From NCBI GenBank assembly GCA_029891385.1, contig CM057228.1, forward strand, positions 35,219,023 through 35,283,022: a DNA stretch of 64,000 nt. The letters are read 5' to 3'. Origin of the DNA: Erythroxylum novogranatense (taxonomy: Eukaryota; Streptophyta; Magnoliopsida; Malpighiales; Erythroxylaceae). Each line of letters starts with the position of its first letter. Within the stretch, counting starts at the first letter, position 1. Below the pieces are notes generated by a model. That model was not told where the DNA came from, did not search any database, and worked only from the letters and a program-made list of their open reading frames with translations. Of the stretch, positions 1 to 11,948 are shown piece after piece. The translations under genes were made by a program, and so were the position numbers.

Positions 1-716
1 TGGACTTCTAACTCTTAAAGTGACTTTTAATAAAAAATATATACTTTTTGAAAAATTTAAAGGATGACGGATCATTTTAAAGATTAAAGAATTTAGAATT
101 CAAATATGTTTTATTCTCTATAAATTAAATATCTTATAATATGTGAAAACAAATAATTAATAAATAAGTGATTAATTTCGATAATGCATAGATGATCTTA
201 GAGTTTGTATTTAATTTTTTAACACAAATTTGTTGAAAATCTGGGAAAATATCTTTAGGCCACTAAGTTAATGAAACTACGACAATAAGATACTAAAACA
301 ATATTTGAAATCTCTTTTGAGTGGAGACAAGCAGAAAACAAGTCCAGAAATAATAAAATTTGACAGCAGACATAAATTTAGTTTCTATTTTTCGATTGGC
401 TCCTGAAATTAAGTTATAGTTTTCTAAACAAACATACTTTCATGTTGATTTCATTACCCAAATAAAACTTACTCAAAACTTAAGAGGAAGCCTGAACACA
501 AAATCTAGATGATGCATTATTGTTGCGACAATGGTCTGGTGAAGAGTAGAATAGTTGATGCGCTAGAAGTATCTCCCAATGGTGGCCACGCATCGACTAA
601 CGACGACAAGTGGTAACATCAGCCTCCTGTCGTTGGGTTCATATGGAAAAAGAGGAACACTCCACCGATACCACCGCTACATTTCTCTACTGCCACTACT
701 TCCTCTGGTGGCATGG
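1..716. other. No gene seen; AT-rich flank left of the first LTR
   Basis: No coding frame of substance and no recognised repeat. The last bases before 717 (CATGG, 712-716) form the left target-site copy of the gag-only LTR element that follows. They match CACGG at 13052-13056 with one change. Confidence 0.5.
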
Positions 717-1884
717 TGTTAAACCCCTAATTCTGAGATAGTATAATCGTGCGAGCATTGATGAGCTTTGATCAGTGTTCAGCATGTGAAACAACAGAAC
801 AAGGCAAACACTTGCGAGAAGACAAGGAGGCAACAAAACAACAGAACATGCATTGGTGCATATTGGTAAAAATCTTCGACAAGATGCAAAATTCGGATGA
901 GAGACCAAAAAAATGTTTAAGGTAGACTTTGAGTGGAAGATTAGCTGGATCACACACATGAAGGGAATATGTGAGAGTTCCAAGGTGACTTAGCAATGAG
1001 ATCAAACATGGTGTAAGTTTTGGGAGAGTTTCAGACCTTGTACGAGCTGACTTGGCTAAGGTTGGGTTCTTGATGGACTAAGGATTTAGTGTGTGCTCAA
1101 GTAAACAAACCATTGTTAATGGAGTTGGTATAGGTAAAGCATTGGATGGGTGTGCTATTTGTTTGGATGACTCATCATCAATAGATAATGATGAGGAGAT
1201 CTTGGATGATGTAGTTGATAAGATCACAGTAGATGAACATCAATTCTAAGAGAAAAAGATCATATGGAAGGATCATCATAAGATAGAAGAGATCTTTGTG
1301 AATATTGATAATCATTCTTCTATAATGTAATCTTTAATTTTGTTATTGTGATGTAGCTTAATCCTATTAGATAGAGTCCTAATTGGATGGTGATGTCATC
1401 TATTGGTTAGTATAATGTAATCTGATAAGGATAAGATAAGATAAGATTGTGATCTTAGCTAGTAGAGTTTTATTAGAATTCTAACTTTGTCATCTAGGGT
1501 GTCTATAAATAACTCATTTAAGCCTTGCTCTTATCAGAGAAGGGAGTGTGTAAGAGACACTCTGAGCAGATAAGTGTAGGAGATAAACAAAGTTGAGAGA
1601 GCATTCCTTTATATACTTTGAGGGAAGTAATAAAGGTTGGCAGTTTGTTGTATCTCTTTCTTGCGTTATTATTGCCTTTGAATATTCTATTGCTTCCTTA
1701 GTTTCTTGCGAGTGTGAGAGTTAAATACTACGAGGGTCGTGAGGCGTTCAAGAACTAGATTGTTGATCCTACGATCACGTAGGAAAGGCTTAGTCTTGCT
1801 TAAATGGATCTAAATAAAATTGTCGTGCAAAGGAGTAGGCACGACTTGCAGATAAGATCAGTGCTTAAGAAGACTTTTGTAATA
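717..1884 (+). repeat. Left LTR of the gag-only element
   Basis: Starts TGTTAAACCC and ends GTAATA (expected CA mutated to TA), directly before a tRNA-type primer-binding site. 717-787 matches 12545-12612 and about 1454-1884 matches 12623-13051. The segment of roughly 660 bp between these blocks has no counterpart in the right LTR. A TATAAATA box lies at 1504-1511. Confidence 0.8.
1504..1511 (+). promoter_or_regulatory. TATA box of the gag-only element LTR
   Basis: TATAAATA inside the LTR. The same sequence sits at 12672-12679 in the right LTR, in matching surroundings, as expected for the retrotransposon core promoter. Confidence 0.6.
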
Positions 1885-1900
1885 ATTGGTATTAGAGCCA
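1885..1900 (+). other. Primer-binding site of the gag-only element
   Basis: ATTGGTATTAGAGCC directly follows the LTR end. It resembles the usual plant TGGTATCAGAGC complement of the initiator Met-tRNA 3' end with one substitution. Confidence 0.75.
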
Positions 1901-2479
1901 GGTTCGAGATGACAGGAGGCAACAATTTGATGGAACGTGTCAAATGAATGGAGGTACTCATTAGGTTGATTCCTCAAGGGGAGAAAGAGGTGACTTCTTA
2001 TAACACTCGATTAAAGTTGTTGGAGGTACGAATCTAACAGTTGTAAGGAACAAGAGGAGTTTAGGTTCGTGGTGGTGATCCTAAGGTGTGTCGTTGCAAC
2101 ACAGGATGTTGGACGAGCAGAAAACATTTCAGTGAAGGTGCTAGAACCACAAGTTCTCGACAACAAATAGAGTGCCAAAAAGCTAGAAAATTTCTTGTGG
2201 ATACGGAGTAGTATTTTATAGCAGCAAAGGTGACTGACTCAGAGAAGGTGTCAATTATGGTGATGTATTTAGTGGAGGATGTAAAGATATGGTGAAGAAC
2301 AAGAACTTCCAATGACATCAGTACTAGTAGATCTCCAATCGACACTTAGGAGAAGATAAAAAAAGGAGCCAATAGATCAGTTCCTCCCCAACAACACTTT
2401 ATAACTTGCGAGGTAAGCTTTGAAGAGATTGAAGCAAGATGACTCGATGGGGGACTATGTGAGAAAATTCACATCTTTG
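1901..2479 (+). pseudogene. 5' part of gypsy-type gag, interrupted
   Basis: Decayed 5' portion of the gag of the gag-only element. Near 2400-2479 the plus strand reads a recognisable gag stretch (LKQDDSMGDYVRKFTSL). It stops exactly at the copia insertion and resumes at 11949 with MLDVQDMLEEDKLFNFISGL. This is the Retrotrans_gag core of plant Ty3/gypsy elements. The frame upstream is broken by stops, so it is a pseudogene. The five bases CTTTG at 2475-2479 are the left target duplication of the copia insertion. Confidence 0.7.
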
Positions 2480-3559
2480 TGAAGTGAATCACACGTTAGT
2501 ATATGATGTACAAAGTGCACAAGAAGGGGGTGGGGAGGTTGAATTGTGTATTTAGATTTTTTAATACACTCCCCTTTTTAAAAATGTACTTTCTCAAAAC
2601 TATTGAGAAACAATATTATGAAGTATTTATATCAGCAATAGAAAAAGGAGTTAAGAGTTGAGAGAGAGTCGACACAATAATTTTATACTGGTTCACCCCA
2701 AATCGTGGGCTACGTCCAATCCTCAGATTCCCTTATGAGATTTCACTATACTTCACAACAACACAAGTATTCTTTTCACCCAGCTTCTTCAGGTCTCGTA
2801 CAGCAAGTATTCTTTTTCTAACTTAGCCTCTTCAGGCTCTCAGCTATTCTTTTTTCTTATAGAAAGATATTACGAGCTTTGTTACAGAAAATATAGCTCT
2901 TCGTGTTTTCGCACAAATATAGTGTTTAACTTTTGAATATCACTAAAAAAAATCACTAACTCTTTCAGTCTTCGACTTCAACTCATATTTATAGTCTTCG
3001 TCTTCAACTGCTTCTTTCTTCTTGATTCTTGATCTTTACAGAAACGGTTATTCAGTTGAGTTCTATAACTAACTCAAATTGATTTGATTCTTCGCCTTTG
3101 ACTCCTTCGTCTCATTTTCGCTTCGCTTCTATCTCATATTGTTTCCATCTCATTTTCGCTTCCATCTCATTTTTAGCTTCCGTCTCATTTTGTTTCACTT
3201 CCGTCTTATTTTACTTTGCTTCCATCTCATTTTTACTTTGCTTCCGTCTCATTTTCTGCTTCCATCTCATTTTTGCTTCCGTCTCATTTTTACTCTTCCG
3301 TCTCATATTGCTTCCATCTCCTTTTTGCTTCTGTCTCATTTTGCTTCTGTCTCATTTTTGCTTCTGTCTCATTTTTGCTTCCGTCTCATTTTTACTCTTC
3401 CGTCTCATTTTTACTCTTCCGTCTCACTTTGCTTTTGCTTCCGTCTCACTTTGTTTTTGCTTCCGTCTCACTTTGCTTTTGCTTTTGTCTCACTTTTCTT
3501 CAGCTTCATCACTATTTGGTTTTCATCAAAATTAATCGTAAAGTTATTTTGACTTAATA
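2480..3559 (-). repeat. 3' LTR of the copia element (left copy)
   Basis: On the plus strand it begins TGAAGTGAATCACACG and ends GACTTAATA, where the right copy has GACTTAACA. The terminal CA is thus mutated. A TATA box on the minus strand (TATAAATA, 2986-2993) and a tandem repeat at 3100-3510 lie inside. The copy aligns with 10882-11948 throughout, with many substitutions, so the insertion is not very recent. Confidence 0.9.
3100..3510 (-). repeat. Pyrimidine-rich tandem repeat in U3 of the copia LTR
   Basis: About twenty degenerate units of roughly 15-22 bp built on CTTCCGTCTCATTTTT (plus strand). Measured on the element's own strand they occupy the first part of U3, upstream of the TATA box, where LTR enhancers usually lie. 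Open frames of more than 100 codons here are composition artefacts. Confidence 0.85.
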
Positions 3560-3575
3560 ATCTCCCCGTTTTTTA
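3560..3575 (-). other. Polypurine tract of the copia element
   Basis: The plus strand reads ATCTCCCCGTTTTTT immediately after the left LTR. On the minus strand this is an A/G run ending in GGGGAGAT just before the 3' LTR, the expected place of the plus-strand primer. Confidence 0.65.
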
Positions 3576-3712
3576 TGATAACAAATAATCATAGAAAAAA
3601 TTTTATCTCCCATCTTTTGTTGTGTTCTCCTTTTTTTCTTCTTCTCCCCCTATCTTCGTCATTTCTTCTTCGTCTTCTCCTTTCTCCCCCTATTTGTTAT
3701 TGATTAAAAAGA

Positions 3713-5881
3713 TCATGATCGCAGATGATTCATAACTTCATAAAACATTTTTCTCATCTCAATGCGAAGTGACTTGATATCTTGTTGAATATCCACTACT
3801 TTATGCAAGTCACCTACAGAAGCATACAGATAATCAACTTTCTCTTCAATATCTTCATCTGGCTTCTGTTGTACGACTTCAACACCAACAGTTGTAGTAT
3901 ATGCATCTGAAGATATAACATCTGGTTCAATTATTGTAATGGTAGGAGGTTGAATAGATAGGTTAGGTTCTGGAAGATCAAGATCATCAGGGCTAGTTAG
4001 TCTTAGAACTTGTCTTCCCAATAGGTGTAGAACATCACCAAATGAAGACACAATTGATAAAGGTCTAATGTGCATAATGAGATGCACAAAGAACTCCATT
4101 GAGTAGCTTTGGTATGCAACCTTAATGGATCTGTACGGCCCTTCTGAAAGTCTTCCACCTACTTGAAAAGAATCTTTAATGGTTTGCTGACCACACTTGC
4201 TTCTTGACTCTATTGAAATGAAATGGGAAACGTACGTTCCAGTCTGCTGGACTGCATGACATGCTTCATCAATGTTTCTCACTTTAGCTTCAATCTGTTC
4301 ATCTGTCAGATCATTTATCCTTTCAGTATATATTTTCTTCTTCCCTTTATCCTCATTGCAAACAATGAAAGGTCGAGGTTGAATATCAGGCACAATCTTG
4401 ATCACAGTTTTCCTTGTGATGGGAAAAATAGTGTACTTCTGTTTTGTCTTCTGTGTGGTGTATGTTCTGGTTCCTTCATCGTTCAGAACATTATACATAC
4501 TTTTCTCGTCCTCACTCAACAGATGCATGGTACTACTATTTACCATTATAGATTGAAATTGTACCTTAACTGAACTTTTTGAGATTTCTCTGATTATTAT
4601 TGAATTGCTACTCCTGACAGGTTTAATTTCTTCAATAATCTTGACTCTCAAGTCTTCTTTTTTTAACAGTCGAGAAGTATTGACCTGTCCTGGACTGCGT
4701 TCCACTGTCTTCTTCTTCTTCTGAACAACAGTAGGAGTGCTTTTCTCAGTATTGATTTTCTCCTTTTTATTCTCCTTAATCAGTCTGGAAGTCTGTTGAA
4801 GTTGAGGTTTTACTTTCTCAAACTCCAATTTCTTCCTTATTTCAGTCACTTTAGCCAATTTTGATGATTCTTCTCTAAAAATTGAAAATAAGGACCTGGT
4901 TTCTTAAGATGTTGTCTTCTCAGAGTTTTCACCATGAATCAACTCTTTTCTTTTCTTTTCTTCTTGTTGATGCAACGTTCGAACTCTAGGTGACCTTTTT
5001 GCTTTCTTTGATATCTCTGAAAGTAGCATATCCCCTTTCCTTTTCAGGATTTCTGTCTCCTTTTGTTGCACCTGGCTTCCTTCTTTAAGAGATATCGTCC
5101 TTCCCATTGATTATCCTGACGATTCCTTTTTTCCTTCTGCAAGTATCCTCTCAATAGATCGAGATTTTGATTTTGTTGAGGGAGATTCTTTTCTAGCATG
5201 CTCCCCCTCAATCCTAGCTTTCTTCTTAGAATCAGCTTCTACTCTCTCCAGATTCTTCAAGCCCATTTTGCCAATTGTTGCAGAGTTGATGACTTTTTTG
5301 ATATTCATCATCATCCTATTTCCCCTATCCAAACGTACTCTAGAGTCTCTGAATATCCTTGTTAGTATCATTCCGTATGGTAGAGCAGTCAAGTCTTTCT
5401 TAGACTTTACTATATAATGAAAGATAGGGAATGGTAGATTGATAGGCTGACAATTTAGTAGATAAAATAGGCATTGTTCATCTAGTGTTGTTACCAAATG
5501 CCTTGACCCTGTTCTCGGTAGTACACAATGAAAAAGAAGTGAGTGTAATACCCTAGCCTTTGGAACAAGATTGGACGCCTTCTTTTCCATTAGATCATTG
5601 CCTCCATATAACTGCAAATTGATCTGGGTTTCCTTCATCCTGGCTTGTGTCATCCATCTAGCTTTGCTTGTGAGCTTCTCTCCTTCAAATGGACACTCCG
5701 TGACCTTCTCAATCATCTTCATGGTCACAATAATCGATAAGTTATCCACCGAAGATACAAGCATATTGGCTATCAATTCCATATTCTTCCAGAAATTGTA
5801 AACTTCATTCATGTAGACTGTCTCTCGAATTTAAAAGAAGTTCCTCCATCTGGTTGCTACAATCTCTGGTTTAATATCCAT
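3713..5881 (-). pseudogene. Extra ORF behind pol of the copia element (envelope-like or Transposase_32-like)
   Basis: A frame of 723 codons on the same strand as pol is interrupted by only three single stop codons (5833-5831, 5113-5111, 4906-4904) and by no frameshift. Open stretches are 5812-5111 (233 codons), 5107-4904 and 4858-3713 (381 codons). The middle part contains HLVTTLDEQCLFYLLNCQPI and, further on, ALPYGMILTRIF. I recognise these as the kind of sequence annotated 'putative plant transposon protein' (Transposase_32-like). The next part is Lys/Glu-rich and basic, and the C-terminal 380 residues are unfamiliar. Sireviruses often carry an extra, so-called envelope-like ORF in this position. 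No clear signal peptide or transmembrane segment is visible. Function is unknown. Confidence 0.7.
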
Positions 5882-6282
5882 GTTGTCCTGCTTTAGGGAT
5901 TTAAAGTTAACAAGTTTTTTTTTCTTCTCAGGTTGTCTCCATTTCTTGTAGTTAACAACAAACTAAAAACAGAGAAGTTTTTTAAAGAAGTGAAGTCAGT
6001 TTGTAAGGTTGAGAGTGTGAGCAAGGAAAGTTTGAAATCCAACTAGAGTAATGAAAGGTTTTTGTTGAGGGTTCTTCAAAGGTTGGTTGTCAGAATATAT
6101 CATGAGTGTTCTAGAATAGGTGGTGTTCTCAAGGCTATGAGAAACCTTCCCTCCAAAACTTTCTTCTAACGGACGTTATCAGCTGTAACTCATGGTTACG
6201 GTTACCGTTAACTCCTTCAACCTTTTCATCTGGTTCATGACTTGTCAGACGGTTGATTACTTAACATCACCATGTTAAGGTT

Positions 6283-9217
6283 TCATCTAATTTCTCTGAA
6301 TCTTTCGTCACTTAATGGCTTAGTGAAGATGTCTGCCCACTGATGGTTAGTCTCAACAAATTGAAGACTCACAATCTTCCTCTTAGCGTAGTCTTGTAAA
6401 AAATGATGTCTGACTTCGATATGTTTAACTCTTGAATGTTGTATGGGATTCTTCGACAGATTGATGGCACTTGTGTTGTCATAGTAGATTGGGATTTTTT
6501 CTTTTTGTACTGCATAGTCCTCTAGCTGGTACTTAATCCACAACGTCTGTGAACAGCAACTTGTGGCTGACATATACTCAGCTTCCGCTGTTGATAGAGC
6601 AATTGAAATTTGCCTCTTACTTGACCACGAAACTAGGTTATTGTCAAGAAAGTGACATCCTCCACTCATACTTTTTCTATCAATCCTATCTCCGGCATAA
6701 TCCGCATCACAGTAGCCAATCAACCTGAAATCTTTTCCTTTCTCATACATTAAGCAAAGATCAGTAGTACCTGATAGATATCTCAAAATTCTTTTAACAG
6801 CAATATAATGAGCTCCATAAGATCTGCCTGAAATCTTGCACACAAACAAACACTAAACAAAATGTCAGGTTTGCTTGCATCAGAGTTGACATTGGTTTTA
6901 CTTTTCCCATATCATACTTTATCAACAGTTCATTCACATACTTCTGTTGATTAATAAAAATCTTTTCTTTGGTTTGATTAACTTGCAACCCAAGAAAGAA
7001 TTTTAATTCACCCATCATGCTCATCTCAAATTCATTTTTCATCAAATTTTCAAAATTAGTACATAGCACTTAAGAGGTAGCACCAAAAATAATATCATCA
7101 ACATAAATTTGAACAATAATAAAATCATTCTTCATGCACTTTCTAAATAAGGTTTTATCCACCTGACCTCTAGTGAACTTATTCTCAATAAGAAAAGAAC
7201 TCAGACGATCATACCAAGCTCGAGGAGTTTGTTTCAAGCCATACAAAATCTTATGAAGTCCATAGTCATGATCCGATTTCTTGACATCTTAGAAACTTGG
7301 AGCTTGTTTTACATAAACTTCTTCATCTATAAAGCCACTTAGAAAGGCACTCTTCACGTCCATTTGAAATAGCTTTATATCGTGACAGACAACATATGCA
7401 AACAATATCCTAATAGCTTATAGTTTGCTACAGGAGCATAAGTCCCATTGTAGTCTATTCCTTCCTGCTGATTATAGCCTTGTGTTACTAATCTTGCTTT
7501 GTTATGACTCACCCTACCTGATTCGTCTAGCTTATTCTTAAAGAACCATCTAGTTCCAATGATGGACTTTTTTGGTGGTCTGGGAACTAAGGACCAAACT
7601 TTATTCCTAGTAAACTGATTCAGGTCCTCTTGCATGGCTAAGATCCAAGCTTCATCTTGAAGAGCTTCATCAATTTTCTTAGGCTCTATTTCAGAAATAA
7701 ATGCACCGTTTGCTTCTCTTCTGAATTTGGACCTAGTCCGCACACCTTCTGAGGTCTCTCCTATAATCAACTCTTTTGGATGAGAACTCTTATATTTCCA
7801 ATCTCTCTTCAAATCAAGAGTCTCAGGAATATCTTCAACTTTGTTTAAGGAAGTTTCTGATGGTGATACTTCTTCACTATCAACCAAGGGTACTGAAAGA
7901 ATTTCATTATCAGGATCATCTCTCCTACTTGGTTGAGAACTATCATCAAACTTGACATAAATGGTTTCCTCAACAATCTTAGAGGTAAGGTTGTAAACCC
8001 TATAGGCTTTTGATGATAGAGAATAACCCTGAAAAATTCTAGAATAACTCTTAGAGTCGAATTTATCCAGACTTTCCTTTGCATTCAATATAGAGCACTT
8101 GCAACCAAATGGATGGAAGTAGGATATATTGGGTTTCCTGTCATTCCAGAACTCATATGGAGGTTTCTTCAACAAAGTTCACAGAAGTATTCTATTTTGA
8201 ATATAACATGTTGTATTCACAGAAGTACTTAGGAAGATTCATCTCACACAGCATAGTCATATCCATTTTCTGAATCGTCCTATTCTTCCTTTCAACAACT
8301 CCATTATGTTGTGGAGTTCTAGGGGCAGAGAAATTATGGAAAATTCTGTTCTCTTCACAATACATTCTGAACTTTTCATTTTCAAACTCAACATCATGAT
8401 CACTTCTAATACTAGCTATAGACATTCATTTCTCAACCTGTAACTTTTTGGATAGGACCTTAAAATACTTAAAAGACTCATCTTTATGTGATAAAAATAA
8501 TATCCAACTAAATCTAGTGAAATCATCAATAATAACAAGACCATACTTCTTTCTGCCAAGACTCAATGTTCTAGTTGGACCAAATAAATCCATATGTAAC
8601 AACTCTAGAGGTATAGAAGAAGTTACAACATTTTTAGAAGAAAACGTTATTTTAACTTGTTTTTCTTTTTGATAACTTTCACAAAAGAAATCCTTATTAA
8701 AACATATTTTTGGTAAACCTCTTACCAAATCATGTTTAATCAACTTGGAAATATTTTTAAAACTGATATGACCTAGCTTTTTATGCCAAATCAATTTTTC
8801 TTTATCAGTAGATATAAAACAGAAAATATTTTGATTTTGAAAATCTTCCAAATTGATTTTGTAAAGATTATTTTGTCATTTGGAAAAAAAGAATATGGAC
8901 TCATCCTTGTTTTTGACTTCACAAGAATTTTGATTGAAGGACACTTCAAAACCAGAATCATATAATTGACTGACACTAATCAAATTGTGTTTTAAACAAT
9001 CAACTAGCAGCACATTATCAATGCATGCAAAGGAATCTTTACCTATTTTACCGATTCCAATTATCTTGCCCTGCTGGTTGTCTCCAAAAGTTATCGATCC
9101 TTCCTTCTTATATTGAAGATCTAGGAACATAGACCTTCTTCCCGTCATGTGTCGCGAGCGTCCATTGTCCAAGTACCAATGGTGTTGGCTGCTTTTTCCA
9201 AAGAAGGATATCTGCAA
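6283..9217 (-). pseudogene. Copia pol: protease, integrase, reverse transcriptase, RNase H (broken)
   Basis: Read 5' to 3' on the minus strand. The protease region (9217-8876) shows YLDNGRSRHMTG, where the usual active-site DSG reads DNG. GAG-pre-integrase follows (WHKKLGHIS, about 8780), then the integrase core (DFTRFSWILFLSHK; PRTPQHNGVVERKNRT near 8290). Reverse transcriptase begins near 7690 (QDEAWILAMQEDLNQF) with the YVDD box as YVDDIIFGATS at about 7080-7110. RNase H at 6849-6283 ends in ADIFTKPLSDERFREIR. Several frameshifts and stops split it (for example around 8870, 8430, 8180, 7375 and 6800). Both the DSG change and the breaks make it inactive. It belongs with the gag upstream and the extra ORF downstream. 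Confidence 0.92.
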
Positions 9218-9242
9218 GTGGTATTATCTGTCTCTTAGGTAC

Positions 9243-10824
9243 CTAGATTTTCTTGGGTCCTTTAGGGTTAGTCTGTGTACAATTCATAGTATGATGATGC
9301 AATTGATGATATCTCTGATAATGATTCGGTTGATGAAATTTCTTCCTAAAGGGAGCAAAAACCTTTTTATGTTGAGAATGGTTTTTACTAAAACCTAATC
9401 CAATTTTATCATTAGGGTGTCTGTATTTTTCTAGCATATCATTCATCTTCCTCGTACTCTCTGTAAATGTTGATAGATCAGCTGAAAGACTATTTATTCT
9501 CTACTTCAACTTATTGATTTCTTCAGATCTATCTACTACAACCTTTTTCTTCAACTCATCTACTTGTTTCTTTAGGCAGACATTTTCCTCTTATAATGCT
9601 TGCGTGTTTCTCAAGTTTTCTACATACTTCTTCTTAAGCAACCTATACTGCTTTAGAATTGCATGAGAATCTTCTAATAGTTCTGAGTATGCATCTTGTA
9701 ATTCATTAAACTTTGAGGTTACCTCCTCGTCACTTTCTTCCTCAGCTACCAGGCAGATATTTGCTTGCACCGATGCTTTTGAGTCCGTATCTGATTTAGA
9801 CGAATCTAGATCTTCCCAGGTTGCCATCATATTTTTCTTGCCTTCTCTACTCTTACTCGGACTTGTAATGTCTCGGTTTATTGCATTCATAGCATGTGAT
9901 GGATGTTTTCTTGTTCTTCCCTTCATCTTTGCTATTCTTCTTGAAGTAGGATTCTTTATTTCCTTTAGCCTTTTTCTTCCACATACGTCTGATCTTTCTT
10001 GAGATAAAGGATAGTTCATCATCTTCCTCGCTTGAAGTATGATTTGAGTTACTGGAATCATCATCCTTGACTACCTCAATCTTCAACGCTTTTGACGATG
10101 AACTTTTCTTCCTTTGATTCTTCTGATTCTTCTGTCCAGCCTTCAATGCTATAGATTTGTCCCATCTGGGCTTATCTTCAGCATCGAGTTCAACTTCATG
10201 TATTTTTAGAGATCCAAGTAATTCATCAAGCTTCAATACGCTTAAATCCTTGGCTTCTTGTACGACTGTAACTTTTGGTATCCATCTCCTCGGTAGGCTT
10301 CTTAAGATCTTTCTAACGTGATCTTGATTGTCGTACGTTCTATCGAGAGCTTTAAGTCCATTGATGATAGTTTGAAATCTTTCAAACAATTGATCGATAG
10401 ACTCTTCGTCCTTCATTTTGAACAGCTCATACTGGTGTACAAGAATGCTTATCTTGGACTCCTTTACTTGATTTGTGCCTTCATGTGCAATGGATAGCAT
10501 GTCCCACATCTCCTTCGCAGTATCGCATTCTTGAACTTTATCGTACTCACTTCTGTTTAGGGCACAGCTCAAGAAGAACTTGGCCTTTGAATTTAGCTGG
10601 AATCTTGCTTTATGTTCTGTAGACCATCTGATTCATGAAATGGCATTTCCTTCTTCATCTGCTGGTGTATAAGGTCCATTTTCTATTATCTCCCAAAGAT
10701 CGATATGAGTAGATTCAATGAATAGTCGCATCCTGTCTTTCTAGTAATGATAGTCTTCTCCATTGAACGCCGAAGGTCTAGTTACCGAGGCACCTTCAAC
10801 TATGTATACGTGTGACTCTGCCAT
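9243..10824 (-). pseudogene. Copia gag with damaged zinc knuckle
   Basis: The start codon at 10824-10822 lies about 40 bases past the primer-binding site. In-frame stops occur at codon 28 (10743-10741, probably a former Trp) and codon 64 (10635-10633). The Retrotrans_gag/UBN2 core is clear: CDTAKEMWDMLSIAHEGTNQ and ESIDQLFERFQTIINGLKAL. The zinc knuckle reads CYECNKPRHYKSE with Gly replaced by Arg, and the frame breaks before the final Cys. After it comes an acidic stretch (TWEDLDSSKSDTDSK) and a Lys/Leu-rich region that looks coiled-coil, as in Sirevirus gag proteins. It is non-functional through stops and a frameshift. Confidence 0.88.
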
Positions 10825-10860
10825 GGATCTTTATCCACATTTTGTTACGGTGGTTCTTAG

Positions 10861-10881
10861 ACACCGAGCTATGATACCAAT
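10861..10881 (-). other. Primer-binding site of the copia element
   Basis: On the minus strand the sequence directly after the 5' LTR reads ATTGGTATCATAGCTCGGTG, close to the plant initiator Met-tRNA complement TGGTATCAGAGC. This fixes the element's orientation. Confidence 0.8.
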
Positions 10882-11948
10882 TGAAGAGAATCACACGTTA
10901 GTATATGATATACAAAGTGCATAAAAAGGGGGGATTTCATTATGTATTTGGAATTTTTAATACACTCCCCTTTTTAAAAGTTTGCTTTCTCAAAACGATT
11001 GACAAACAATATTATGAAGTATTTATATCAGCAATAGAAACAAGAGTTAAAAGTTGAGAGAGAGTCTACACAGTAATTTTATACTGGTTCACCCCAAATC
11101 ATGGGTTACGTCCAACCCACAAAATCCCTTCTGAGATTTCACTATACTTCACAACAGTACAAATATTCTTTTCACCGAGCCTCTTTAGGTCTCGTACAAC
11201 AAGTATTCTTTTTCTCACCTAGCCTCTTTAGGCTCTCAGCTATTCTTCTTTCTTACAAAAAGATATTACGAGTTTTGTTACAGTGTTTTCGCACAAATAC
11301 AGTGTTTAGCTTTTGAATATCACTAAAAAAATCACTAAATCTTTCATTCTTCGACTTCAACTCATATTTATATTCTTCGTCTTCAACTGCTTCTTGATAA
11401 CTGCTTCTTGATAACTTGATTCTTGATCTTTAAAGAAACGGTTATTCAGTTGAATTTTGTAACTAAATCAAATTGATTTCATTCTTCGCCTTCAACTCCT
11501 TCGTCTCATTTTCGCTTCATTTCCATCTCATATTGCTTCCGTCTTATTTTCGCTTCCGTCTCATTTTTAGCTTCCATCTCATTTTGCTTCGCTTCTGTCT
11601 CATTTTTGCTTTCATCTCATTTACTTTGCTTTCGTCTCATTTTTACTTTGCTTTCATCTCATTTTCTGCTTCCGTCTCATTTTTACTCTTCCATCTCGTA
11701 TTGCTTCCGTCTCCTTTTCGCTCTCATTTTCCGCTTCCGTCTCATTTTCCGCTTCCGTCTCATTTTTACTTCCATCTCATTTTTGCTTTCGTCTCATTTT
11801 TACTCTTCTGTCTCACTTTGCTTTTGCTTCCATCTCACTTTGCTTTTGTTTCCGTCTCACTTTTCTTTTGCTTCCGTCTCACTTTTCTTTAGCTTCATCA
11901 TTATTTGGTTTTCATCAAAATTAATAATAAAGTCATTTTGACTTAACA
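10882..11948 (-). repeat. 5' LTR of the copia element (right copy)
   Basis: 1067 bp. On the plus strand it runs from TGAAGAGAATC to GACTTAACA, so the canonical TG...CA is intact, and it is followed by the CTTTG target duplication at 11949-11953. The pyrimidine-rich tandem repeat is at about 11500-11895, with a unit number different from the left copy. Confidence 0.9.

Larger units (their letters stand above)
2480..11948 (-). mobile_element. Complete but decayed Ty1/copia element, Sirevirus-like
   Basis: A 9469 bp element on the minus strand with LTRs at 2480-3559 and 10882-11948. A perfect 5 bp target duplication CTTTG lies at 2475-2479 and 11949-11953. Order on the minus strand: 5' LTR, primer-binding site, gag with zinc knuckle, protease, GAG-pre-integrase, integrase, reverse transcriptase, RNase H, an extra long ORF, polypurine tract, 3' LTR. 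Integrase ahead of reverse transcriptase defines copia. The acidic gag tail and an additional ORF behind pol are typical of the Sirevirus lineage. All genes carry stops or frameshifts, so it is not autonomous now. It interrupts the gag of an older element. Confidence 0.92.

Noticed and set aside
3098..3557. Three overlapping open frames of 113-145 codons rich in Ser, Phe and Leu
   Set aside because: They read the pyrimidine-rich LTR tandem repeat. Similar length in several frames and presence in both LTRs show composition, not a gene.
11473..11941. Open frames of 111 and 139 codons
   Set aside because: Same LTR repeat in the second copy.
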